From contig CM030361.1 in assembly GCA_017893485.1 (NCBI GenBank), positions 145,762,941 to 145,826,940 of the forward strand: a DNA stretch of 64,000 bases, read 5' to 3'. The translations under genes and the position numbers were made by a program. Source of the DNA: Hemerocallis citrina. Taxonomy: Eukaryota > Streptophyta > Magnoliopsida > Asparagales > Asphodelaceae. The notes under the pieces are model-generated. The model did no database searches and was not told the DNA's origin. It saw only the letters and a program-made list of their open reading frames with translations. This document shows, one piece after another, positions 53,917-64,000 of this stretch (positions are counted from its first letter, which is position 1; every line of letters begins with the position of its first letter).

Positions 53917-56900
53917 TGTAGCGTCCCAAATTCCTAACATAGGAACTCGTGAAACATTCCAGGATCTTCCTTCAGATGAATCACAACACAATAAAAATCA
54001 CAGGAAATCAAAAACTTTTATTACATCAAATTGTTATTACAAAGTCCAATGATTACAACAATTACAAATAATTGGTACAACATGAATGTACAATAAAAAT
54101 TTGGACGGAAAATTCCGCTTGGATGCTTTCCCCTACTTCTGCTTTCCCGTGCTCCCAACTCGGCAGTCTTGCACTGATAACTGTGGGCACGTTAGTTGAT
54201 TACAACTGACAAAATGCCATACCCGGCTATCCTCTATACGCTATAGTATAACGATTCCAAGCTCAACAATCACAAATAATATTTGAGGCAAAGAAAAAGG
54301 TGATGTCAAACAAGTGTCGGTGTATGCCATGACCTAATCTAATGCACACTATGCACTCATGCTCCTAAAGCTAATGCATGCTTGGTTGAAAGATATGCAT
54401 CCCATACTACACACCCCCCAACCAAACGATGTTATGCAATTTAATGGGGCTCGATCCCCCGCTCTGCATCCTAACCTTGTGCTCTCTCCTGTCTCTAATT
54501 CCAGTGATGGTGAGGCTGCAAGCCCCTGGGTGACTTCCAGTCACTTCTGTTAATAGTGGTGTCCAATCCTCTTAGTTTTATCCACTATGCTCCGGATCCC
54601 AGCCGCAGGCTTACCCTGTGTGACTGTAATTAAATCGGCTTATCCGATATGTTTCTGTATCTACGTCTCCCCAGACCTCACCAAAAGCCGATATATGGGC
54701 ATAAGGGCTCCATTACCGAGTGATTAGAGCAATTCCCGATAGAGATAGAGTCTAACTCCCTGGGACATTATCTAATCCGTCTGTCCACATTGATCGACAA
54801 AGGACCTGACGGACATCGTCTAATCCGTCTATCGGGGGCGATGACGCCATGCATCCCCCTGACAGGCGAACACCCTCGCTAGTGCCTGTCCTTACATTCC
54901 AACAAGACTCGATCTAGTCCTACCAAAGTATCCATGCTACACCTTTCCCTTAGTTAGGCGATCTATCTACCATAACCAATCCCTATCTCGATAATCAACT
55001 TGCTTGCCATGATCAACTAGTTCAATTCCTTTAGTAGACTCTCCCTAGTCAGTCACCTTTACCCAAAAAATTAGATCTCAACCCATTTCACACTAGGACT
55101 CAACTAGCCCTCTAGTTCGGCCCAAGAGTTGAACCGCCTCAGCCCACACTTGGCACGAACCACGACGAACCGACTTCGTCGATCGCCGCAACAGTCATCT
55201 ACGCTTGGAGTTCGATCGCAACCTCAGCCCGACCAACAAGTAGCTCCCACTAAATTTAACGCTCCACGGTCATCGACAAGTGGTAGCTCCAAACACAAAC
55301 CATGGAATCCATCCATGCACGGTGAGTACGTCGGTGCACGAGTCATCTCCTCCAACGCGTTCGATGTACATTCCACCCGTTTAGATTTGTCAACAAGACT
55401 AAATCTTAGGGTCTCAACATAAACAATGTATCCCAACAAGGTGCACTACACTAGGAGTAAGTCCTAACCCATGAATCCACAAAATGGAGTTCTAAGGGTC
55501 CTAAAAATAACAATTTAAGTTTCCAAATAGCAAGCACACACTTGGCGTTCATGCCAAAACAGAGTTATTCCCGGTCCCGTTCCCTTGAGGAATCGCGATC
55601 GGTCGCTCCCCATGCTTCTACTCAAAGCAGACAGTAAGTACAAGCACACAATGGGCATGAATTTCATCCCAAAGTGGTCTACAATAATACCCCAAAGTCC
55701 AATGCAATTTTTATTTCAAAATATTGAACAATGCTGTCTATATTGGGGTCTACAAGCAACTATGGGCTACTCTTAGCAAGGAACTAGATCACTTAAGTCC
55801 TAACTCATACTCACATCCATGACATGTTTCTTGACCTCAAACAACAACTCTAAGCTAGTGAAGTACAAGTTCAAACCCATTTCTATGAACATGGTACAAA
55901 CCAGTGAGCTTTATGTTTCACTGTGTTTCTGTCATCACTTGCAAAAATCATATAAAGTCGAATACTTGTCCAAATCAGGATTTATTGGTCATTCTAGAAA
56001 AGGTCTATGTGTCTACTAAAAGTTCCTAGTTATAAGGCTCTTCAGATTAGGTCGTTTAGACACTCTTTTAGGTCCATCTTTAACAATTATACAAACTTCT
56101 AGAACAACAGATCAGATCAACACAGCCATGGGATAAAATCTATTTAAAATATCATATGGGGCCAGATCATCATGAAATTTTAGAACCTAGTTCCTGACAC
56201 ATGATGTTACAACACTCCCAAAAGTCAAGTGATTGCACCAAGTAGATTTCCAATTATTTCCTTTTGAATGTAATCAAAAAACAGGGCAGTAACAATAGCA
56301 GTTCTGTTCACTAAAATATCTAGTTCAACTTGCATGATTTTATTGACATAGCTAAAGTGGTCCAAATCTCATGAAATTTGAAACATAGGTCTTAGATACA
56401 CTTGAAAAAGACATACTAAAATTTCAGATCATTCCCATAAGCATGCATTGAAATACAAGTCATTCTTTCCACAACACTAACCATAAAAACTGCTTATTTC
56501 TATTCTGACCAGCATGCAAGTTCGTAATTTATTTTAATAGCAGGAAAATTCAAACAAGTCCGTAAAATTTACTGAAGGTGTACGACACCTATATGATCAT
56601 CCTCTAAAAATTTAAGATCAAAATACCAAGTAGTGTTCATGAAATGAGCTACGGACTGACAAAAAAAATTCAGTCTTTTTAACAGGATTTTATGTTTGAC
56701 TACTTAACACAAAACAAGTTATTCAAGTTCATGCATGTCATTTTTTTTCCAGTCATCAAACACCATTTAACCTTCCAAAAACAAAATAAGAGATTGGAAA
56801 CACCCACCTTGTTAGTAGCTTGTTCTTGCTTGAAGGCCCTCCTTCTTCACTCTTCTAGCTCCTTGCTTCCTTTCCTTTGCTTTGGGCTCCTTGTTCTCCT

Positions 56901-57476
56901 TCTCTTTGGTTTCTCTTCTTCTTCTCACCCCAAATCAGTAGCTAAGTGTATTAGGAATGGAGTTTGGAGGTCTAGGAAGAGTATAGGAGTTTGTAAGAGT
57001 GAATGGAGGAGTGAAGGGGGTTTTTAACAACACAAATGAGAAGAGAGTCAAAGGGTGGCCGGACTTTTGAGCCCATGGGGAAGATGAGAAGTGTCTCATC
57101 AACTAAGAGATTGGCTCTCTTGGGTGGTGATGTGATGGGGTTCTTACAAAACTCATCATGATGTTTTTTGGTTCAAACCCTAACCCTAATCTCATTCCCT
57201 CTCTCTTTTCTCTCCATATAGTGGTCGGCCAAACCCTATGGGCTTGACCCATATTGGTTTGGTTCAATTGTGTTGGTTTGGTTTGTTTCATTTGGGCTCA
57301 CAAGTCTAACTCAACATGTACATACATACATATATTTATCTATACATATATTCGTATGCACAATGTAGGCCATTATTGAGAAAAATAATTTCTTTAACCA
57401 AAAAATTATAATTTTATAGCTAGTAGAATCTAGTTCGTAATACAAGACGTATTCGTCTAAAATTAGGGTTGTTACA
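53917..57476 (-). repeat. 3' LTR of Tekay-2
   Basis: Plus-strand TGTAGCGTCCCAAATTCC to TTAGGGTTGTTACA, 3.56 kb. Matches 62810-64000 from GATCTTCCTTCA onward (55129-55200 equals 63931-64000). Non-coding; open frames inside are chance. Confidence 0.88.
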
Positions 57477-57489
57477 TCACTCTCTCCTT
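57477..57489 (-). other. polypurine tract of Tekay-2
   Basis: Minus-strand AAGGAGAGAGTGA directly before TGTAACAACCC. Confidence 0.75.
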
Positions 57490-57552
57490 AGAATAGTTCT
57501 GTCCTCAGAACTACACTTAGTGGGAGAAAAAGAAAAGAAAAAGAAAATCACA

Positions 57553-57949
57553 CAAACAACTCTGGGTGAGTCTCTTGCATTCGGCTCTCTGGCTCTCAAG
57601 TAGCTTCTTCGACGAATTGATTCCTCCAGAGAACCTTTACCATCGGAATGATCTTGTTTCTCAGCACCTTCTCCTGACGATCTATTATCTGCACAGGTCG
57701 TTCCTTGTAGAAGAGATCCACTTGCAAGTCTTCTAGAATTTCGGGTAGTTGATGACTCAGGTCTGGCACGTACTTCCTCAGCATGGAGACGTGGAAAACA
57801 TTATGCACCTGGGCTAACTCGGGGGGTAGTTCCAACCTATAGGCGGCTTTCCCAATCCTCTTCAAGATTTTATAGGGTCCAATGTACCTTGGGGCCAGCT
57901 TGCCACCCCTTCCAAATCTAACTACGCCTTTGGTCGGCGAGACCTTCAA
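57553..57949 (-). pseudogene. Tekay-2 integrase C-terminus and chromodomain
   Basis: GKLAPRYIGPYKILKRIGKA and AQVHNVFHVSMLRKYVPD are the integrase C-terminal (GPY/F-like) part; PVQIIDRQEKVLRNKIIPMV is the chromodomain. After VEEAT the usual Trp is TGA, followed by EPESRMQETHPELFV. Chromodomains direct integration to marked chromatin in this lineage. Confidence 0.88.
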
Positions 57950-58195
57950 GAATACGGAATCTCCTTCCTTAAATTCTAGCTCTCTACGGTGGGTGTCGGC
58001 ATAGCTCTTCTACCTACTTTGCCTGATATGTAGCCTCTTTCTTATCAATTCAACCTTCTCCGAAGTCTGCTGTACAATTTCTGGTCCGAATATCTGCCTC
58101 TCGCCCACTTCATACCAACATACGGGTGTCTTACACTTCCTCCCGTACAAAGTTTTGAATGGAGCCATCCCGATACTAGCATGATAGCTATTGTT

Positions 58196-58957
58196 TTAAG
58201 CAAATTCAACCAGCACTAGGTACTTCTCCCAGCTCCCTCCGAAGTCCAAGACACATGCTCGGAGCATATCCTCCAGAATTCTATTCACCCTTTCTGTTTG
58301 TCCATCGGTATGTGGGTGAAAAGCAGTACTGAAATCTGTCTTTGTCCCCAACGCTGTTTGTAGACTCTTCTGAAATCGTGAGGTAATCCTCGCGTCTCTG
58401 TCGGAAGCTATAGATACTGGTACACCGTGTAGTTTCACGATCTCCTGAATGTAGACTTTTGCCAACTTCTCCAAAGACCAGGTCGTCTTCACCGGTTTAA
58501 AACGTGCTGATTTCGTTAACCGGTCCACAACCACCCAAGTGGAATCATTTCCTCGGGGACTCCTTGGTAATCCTGGAACGAAATCTATGCTGATGTCCTC
58601 CCACTTTTACACTGGAATGGGCAAGGGCTGTAGTAACCCTCCGGACCTCTGATTTTCTGCCTTTACCCTCTGACAAGTGAGACATCTGATCACAAACTCC
58701 GCTATATCTTGCTTCATTCTAGCCCACCAATAGAATGGCTTCACGTCTCGATACATCTTCGTGCTTCCTGGATGAACTGCCAGTAAGGTGGTGTGTGCTT
58801 CCTTCATGATCTCCTCCCTAAGATTCTCTGCCTTTGGTACACACAACTGATCTCCAAACCATAGCACTCCTTTAACATTGATCTTGGGAAGTTTCCCTTC
58901 GTTCATTTTCTCCTTGAGTGCCTGTGTCTCCCCATCGCCATCTTGACTCTTCTTCAC
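58196..58957 (-). pseudogene. Tekay-2 integrase
   Basis: The zinc finger HTTLLAVHPGSTKMYRDVKP and CLTCQRVKAEN gives the H-H-C-C pattern. A stop occurs at 58607. The core from 58534 has VVDRLTKSARFKPV, ASDRDARITSRF (Asp) and FHPHTDGQTERVNRILEDML (Glu), ending in a stop near 58196. Fragmented by at least two stops. Confidence 0.88.
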
Positions 58958-58975
58958 TCGGTCCTTCAGGCTTGG

Positions 58976-60260
58976 TTAAAGTTCTAATCGAGCTAACATA
59001 GCACTCAACCCTTGAGAAACCAATTCGATACCGGCTCTCCTCATCTCTTCTTCTAACTTCTTCCTCATAGTTTTTAGCATGAAAATGCTCCTCTTCCTGC
59101 TGAGTGCATCCGCCACAACGTTGGCCTTCCCTAGATGGTACAAAATCTCCGGTCTGATATCTTCCAACACTTCCAACCATCGCCTCTGCCTCAGATTTAA
59201 GTCCTTCTGCTGATAGATATATTTTATGCTCTTGTGGTCTGTTTACATCTCCACCTTTTCTCCGTAGATATAATGTCTCCATATCTTCAAGGCAAAGATG
59301 ATAGCAGCTAGCTCTAAGTCGTGAGTTGGATAGTTCTTCTCATGTGGTCGGAGCTGCCTTGACCCAAAGGCAATGACCTTCCCTTCTTGCATCAGAATGC
59401 ATCCGAAACCCAAGTGAGATGCATTGCTGTAGATCACATACCCTTTATCTGGTTAAGGTAAGACCAAAACCGGTGCTGATATTAGTCGATTCTTTAGCTC
59501 CTGGAAACTGGCTTCACACTTATTGGTCCATTCAAACTTCTTGTCCTTCCTGGTCAAAGCTGTGAGGGGTACCGCAATTTTGGCATAATCCTTAATGAAC
59601 TTCCTGTAGTACCCGGTCAAACCCAAAAAGCTCCTAACTTCCTTCACTGTTCTTGGCTGAGGCCATTCCTTCACTGCCTCTATCTTTTATGGGTCAGTGG
59701 CCACTCCTTCCTTAGAAAGGACATGGCCGAGGAAAGCTACTTTTGACTTCCAGAATTCACACTTGGAAAACTTCGCGTACAACTCTTGTCTTGAAGCTTG
59801 CTTAGAACTGCAGACAAATGCTCGGCATGATCTTCCTTGGTCTTTGAGTACACCAAAATGTCGTCTATGAAGACCACCACAAATGAGTCGATGAATGGCC
59901 GTAGGACTCGATTCATCAAATCCATGAAGACGATTGGAGCATTGGTCACTCCAAATGGCATCAACAGAAACTCATAGTGCCCATGCTGTGTCCTGAAAGA
60001 TGTCTTGGGTATGTCTTCCTCCTTGACACGGACCTGATGGTAACCTGACCGTAGATCTATTTTGGAGAATACTGCGACTCCTTGTAGCTGATCGAACAAG
60101 TCTTCGATCTTGGGAATTGGATATTTGTTTTGGACTGTGACTTTGTTCAATTCCTGATAGTCAATACACATCCTTGATGACCCGTCCTTCTTCTTGACTA
60201 GTAGTACTGGCGCTCCCCAAGGAGAGGCACTAGGCCTGATGAGTCCCTTCTACAGTAATT
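58976..60260 (-). pseudogene. Tekay-2 reverse transcriptase-RNase H
   Basis: RT from 60171: [48 protein letters not shown] (active site), with a frameshift near 59780. The connection domain is [20 protein letters not shown]. RNase H is [20 protein letters not shown] and [20 protein letters not shown]. Stops occur near 59690, 59453 and 59243. [19 protein letters not shown] marks its end. Confidence 0.88.
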
Positions 60261-60267
60261 CCTCTAC

Positions 60268-60921
60268 TTACTTGTTGACTTCATTCTGTTCCATCGGTGC
60301 CAAACGATACAACGTCTTCGATACTGGTGCGCTGCATGGCTGGGTCACGATACTGAACTCCAAATCCCTTGGTGGGGGTAATCCTAGCAATTCCTCCAAA
60401 AATACGAGTGGAAAGTCTCGTACAATGGGTATCCCCTTGACTTCCTTTGGCACCTTACTCCCGGCTGTAGCTGCCAAAATCTTCCTGTTTTTCTTCTTCC
60501 TTTGAAACACAATCTCCGGTTTCTCAGGTATGGCTAAGGTTACCCTCTTCCCTTTGCAGTCGATATTTGCTTTGAGCTTGGACATCCAATCCATCCTGAT
60601 TATCACATCGGCTCCCACCAAACCCAACTCCAGCAAGTCTATATTCAAGGTTTCTCCTCCAACCTGGATCTTATAGTCCTTGTAACCTACATCGGTAGTG
60701 AGAGTTGCCCCTGATGGTGTAGCTACCATTAGGGCTAACTCAGGGGTTGCCTCTTGGGTGCAACTTAACTTCTTCGAAAAAGACTTCGACACAAAGGAGT
60801 GGGAGGATCCACTATCAAACAAAACATTGGCTTCCATTCCATTGATTTCCAAATAGCCTGTTACAAAAAGAGTTACATTTCTTTCAACTTCCTTTTTCCA
60901 AGGTTCAAAATGCAAAGCCAA
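60268..60921 (-). pseudogene. Tekay-2 protease and RT N-terminal linker
   Basis: NVLFDSGSSHSFVSKSF is the aspartic-protease active site (Asp-Ser-Gly intact). Later GADVIIRMDWMSKLKANIDC, then VRDFPLVFLEELLGLPPPRD leads into RT. Stop at 60268. Confidence 0.85.
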
Positions 60922-61099
60922 GAATAAAAGTTACATCCCATTCATACCCAAAATCACTCCTTCATCTTCTCCGGCATTTTCTTCTGTGAGTGCAAAGATG
61001 CGTCCCTGTCAAAAGGGCTTCTTCCCTTTGTTGTTAGTCTTCAGGGTGGGGGTAATTGCATTGTCATTCCTTCGCGGCTGGGGGCAGTCTGTTCTATAG

Positions 61100-62042
61100 T
61101 GCCCCGCCTTTCCACAATTGTAACAGGTGACGGGAGTTGGCTACAACTTCTGCTTCGGGCACTGGATCCTTGTATGTCCTGCCTCTCCACATCCATAGCA
61201 CTTTACCGTCCTACTTGCACCATTGTTTACCTTTTGAAATTTTGGGCTGGGCTTCTGCTTCCTAAAATTGGCGGTTGGCATCAGCCGCTTTCCTGTGTTC
61301 CAGTTTCCTGTCCTGCCTTGTGGTGGCTGGTTCTGGTTCATGTCTTGCTCAGTTTCTGCTGCCTTCCTCACGAACTTGTCGAACCTCCGAATGCCTAGGG
61401 GCACCACTCTTGACCTCAGGGTAGGCCTAAGCCCCTGTTCAATTATTTTTGCCTTCTTCACTTCATCTTGCACCATCTCAGGGGCGTAGTGGGACAGTTG
61501 AGAAAACTTGGTCTCGTACTCCGTGACGGTCATGTTCCCCTGTCGTAGATTCATGAATTCCATCGCCTTATCTTCTTGAACGTCCAACAGAAAGTAGTGC
61601 TGTCGAAATTCCACCAGAAAGTCATTCCACATGATTGGTCCTTCGCCCAGTCCGCGCTTGACGGACTGCCACCACACACCAGTGTCCTTCTCCAGGAGGA
61701 TCGTTGCGAGATTCACTTTTCTTCCTTCGGGGGTCTCCAACACTTCGAAGATGGTTTCCACCTGGCGGATCCAGTCGTTCGCAGCTGTGGGGTCTGCCTG
61801 ACCCTCGAAAATGGGTGGCTTCATCCTTTTAAAGGACTCCACCATCTTTACTAGGTCGGGGATAGCATTCCCCACATTGGCTACCGGGGCTACGGGTGGC
61901 GGCACGAAATTTTGTTGCACCTCCATGAAGGTGGTCACCGCCTGATACATGCAAGCGACCTCGGTCTCGACATTTAGGCCCCATTATTGGCCCCAACCCC
62001 TTCATTTCTGGCTCTGCCTCCACTACGCGTGCTCCTCGACAT
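61100..62042 (-). pseudogene. Tekay-2 gag with two zinc knuckles
   Basis: A likely start is MSRSTRSGGRAR at 62042, followed by a stop and frame change. The main frame (61950-61141) has MKPPIFEGQADPTAANDWIR, WNDFLVEFRQHYFLLDVQED and FMNLRQGNMTVTEYETKFSQ. The first knuckle is CYGCGEAGHTRIQC; a TAG follows at 61141, then a second knuckle CYNCGKAGHYRTDC at about 61097-61138. It would form the virus-like particle core. Confidence 0.87.
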
Positions 62043-62269
62043 CTAGATAAGCAAAATTAACACAGGGTGTCTAGATTGATAAATATCATGAAAACACAAA
62101 TAACCGCAATCTATATCCATATAAATCAAAACATCATGCCTAAATCATTCATTAATAGCACCCTTATTAGTTTTATTGAACAGTACATCAAAATATCACA
62201 TCATAAAGTTGGTACCATGAGTTCACAACAAAAGACAAAATATCCAAAATAACACATATCATTAGAAGA

Positions 62270-62680
62270 TCACTCCTCCCCGGCTCCCGGCTGATCACCT
62301 ACTGACGAGCCTTCCGCCGCATTCATCTGGTCGAGCTGGTCTTGCATATCGCAGACCTGGGATTGCCGCTGCAGATATGTTATCCTTTCGAGGTACTGGT
62401 GCCTCTGCAACGACAACCTCAGCTTCCATTTCCGCCTCGACCTCTCCAGTTTGGCCACTCTCCCCTCGGTGGCACACAGGGCATAGGCACAATTCTCGAG
62501 GCGGTCCTCGAGTTGTCCGTGGCTCTACTCGTACACGGCAAGCTCACGAGACAGCTGGGCTACTGCCCCCTCGATGGCAGTGGGTGGTGAAGGTGGGGGA
62601 GTCTGAGCAGCAGTAGCTGGTACTACTGTATCGTTGCCATTGGCCCATCCATTCGAGCCTGCGGCATGCTTGGCATCTGC
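62270..62680 (-). pseudogene. short ORF between 5' LTR and gag of Tekay-2
   Basis: About 136 codons from a strong splice-acceptor sequence (TTTTCTCTTGCAG at about 62693-62681): DAKHAAGSNGWANGNDTVVP, Pro-rich TPPPSPP, one in-frame TAG (after LAVYE, about 62527-62529), then a charged helical part (LEDRLENCAYALCATEGRVA, RSRRKWKLRLSLQRHQYLER) ending GSSVGDQPGAGEE. No family recognised. It may be a 5' leader ORF of this lineage. Confidence 0.45.
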
Positions 62681-62809
62681 AAGAGAAAATATGGGAATCA
62701 GCTCAGATACAGAAAATTATAAAGCATATTTTAAAACTGCAGTATCAATATGAATTATAATCGTCTACTATCTGACTAAACCCAACTCTCGCATTGCATC
62801 CATGTATAA

Positions 62810-64000
62810 TCTGCAGGATCTTCCTTCAAATGAGTCACAACACAACAAAAATCACATGAAATTAAAAACTTTTATGACATCAAATTGTTATTACAAAGTC
62901 CAATGATTACAACAATTATAAATAGTTGGTACAACATGACTGTACAATAAAAATTTGGACGGTAACTTCCACTTTGATGCTTTCCCTTACTTCTGCTTTC
63001 CTGTGCTCCCAACTTGGCAGTCTTGTACTGATAACTGTGGACACGTCAGTTGATTACAACTAACGAAATGCTATACTCGGCTATCCTCTCTACGCCATAG
63101 TATAACGATTCCAACCTCAACAATCACAAATAATATTTGATGCAAAGAAAAATGTAATGTCAAACAAGTGTCGGTGTATGCCATGACCTAATCTAATACT
63201 ATGCAGTCATGCTCTTAAAGCTAATGCACGCTTGGTTGAAAGATACGCATCCCATACTACACACCCCCAACCAAATGATGTTCTTCAATTTAATGGGGCT
63301 CGATCCCTCGCTATGCATCCTAACCTTGTGCTCTCTCCTGTCTCTAATTCCAGTGATGGTGAGGCTGCAAGCCCCTGGGTGACTTCCAGTCACTGTTGTT
63401 AAAAGTGGTGTCCAATCCTCTTAGTTTTATCCACTATGCTTGGGATCCCAGTCGCAGGCTTACCCTGTATAGCTGTAATTAAATCGGCTTACCCGATATG
63501 TTGCTGTATCTACATCTCCCAGGACCTCACCAAAAGCCGATATATGGGCACAAGGGCACCATTACCGAGTGATTAGAGTAACTCTCGATAGAGATTGAGT
63601 CTAACTCTCTAGGACATCGTCTAATCCGTCTGTCGGGGGCGATGACGCCATGCGTCCCCCTGACAGGCGAACACCCTCGCTAGTGCCTGTCCTTACATTC
63701 CAACAATACTCAATCTAGTCCTACCAAAGCATCCATGCTACACCTTTCCCTTAGTTAGACGATCTATCTATCATAACCAATCCCTATCTCGATGATCAAC
63801 TTGCTTGCCAAGATCTACTAGTTCAATTCCTTTAGTAGACTCTCCCTAGTCAGTCACCTTTACCCAAAAAATTAGATCTCAACCCATTTCACACCAGGAC
63901 TCAACTAACCCTCTAGTCCGGCCCAAGAGTTGACTCGCCTCGGCCCACACTTGGCACGAACCACGACGAACCGACTCTATCGATCGCCGCAACCGTCTTC
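62810..64000 (-). repeat. 5' LTR of Tekay-2, partial
   Basis: Aligns with the 3' LTR from GATCTTCCTTCA to the window edge. The innermost ~40 bp of the LTR and the primer-binding site are not present at 62690-62810, where unrelated AT-rich sequence stands, so this end was deleted or replaced. Confidence 0.85.

Larger units (their letters stand above)
53917..64000 (-). mobile_element. Tekay-2: Del/Tekay chromovirus, right end outside window
   Basis: 3' LTR at left, PPT, pol with chromodomain, gag, an upstream ORF, and the beginning of the 5' LTR at the right edge. The chromodomain after integrase and the FIDDI-type RT define a chromovirus; the long LTR fits Tekay. Many stops and frameshifts. 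The LTRs differ at about 6 of 72 compared bases, so the insertion is old. Confidence 0.9.

Noticed and set aside
57103..57291. Minus-strand frame near the start of the Tekay LTR
   Set aside because: Non-coding LTR sequence with no domain; not conserved as far as can be seen.

Overview
The window looks like intergenic, transposon-filled nuclear DNA of a flowering plant. Almost everything recognisable is a retrotransposon or DNA transposon of a plant lineage (Sirevirus-like Copia, other Copia, Tat- and Del/Tekay-type Ty3/Gypsy, hAT, Helitron). The host-derived pieces (glutamate-1-semialdehyde aminotransferase, RING-H2, PARP, triosephosphate isomerase, mitochondrial carrier) are broken or captured fragments. 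I see no intact host gene and no rRNA, tRNA or CRISPR array. The species cannot be fixed from the sequence. Family names rest on protein motifs read by eye.

Layout, left to right. 1-1574: end of a Sirevirus-like Copia element with its 3' LTR. 1575-2835: non-coding repeats. 2836-~26346: a decayed plus-strand Copia (Copia-1) split by three insertions: a chimeric poly-A retroposon carrying a RING-H2 fragment (3407-5021), a 5.1-kb solo LTR of Tekay type (5528-10643), and a full-length 13.1-kb Tat Gypsy element (Tat-1, 12569-25649). ~26347-31185: a minus-strand Copia (Copia-2) without its 3' LTR. 31330-46247: a glutamate-1-semialdehyde aminotransferase (GSA) pseudogene cut by a 3.6-kb hAT transposon with an open transposase frame (31877-35452) and by a 10.7-kb minus-strand Copia (Copia-3, 35525-46214). 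Copia-3 carries a Helitron, a hAT MITE, a 466-bp LTR-like insertion, a gene-capturing LTR element (41652-45117) and a Tat solo LTR. 46248-53916: part of a second Tat element on the minus strand (Tat-2), cut by a minus-strand Del/Tekay element (53917 to past the window end).

Insertion order can be read from target-site duplications: CTTTA for the solo LTR, ACTAT for Tat-1, an 8-bp GAGTGAGA for the hAT, an 8-bp ATCATAAT for the MITE, ATATA for Copia-3, GTTAC for the Tat solo LTR and 16 bp for the RING-H2 retroposon. The GSA pseudogene is the oldest layer of the right half.

Three systems stand out. (1) A small LTR element has captured pieces of at least three unrelated host genes and carries one of them, a PARP catalytic segment, in one long frame with its gag. 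(2) Both Tat elements carry a spliced antisense gene (Transposase_28-like domain, two introns at matching positions) and a second antisense coiled-coil ORF, flanked by two families of tandem repeats. (3) The hAT element has matching TIRs, an exact TSD and an uninterrupted 707-codon transposase, so it could be the only functional element here.
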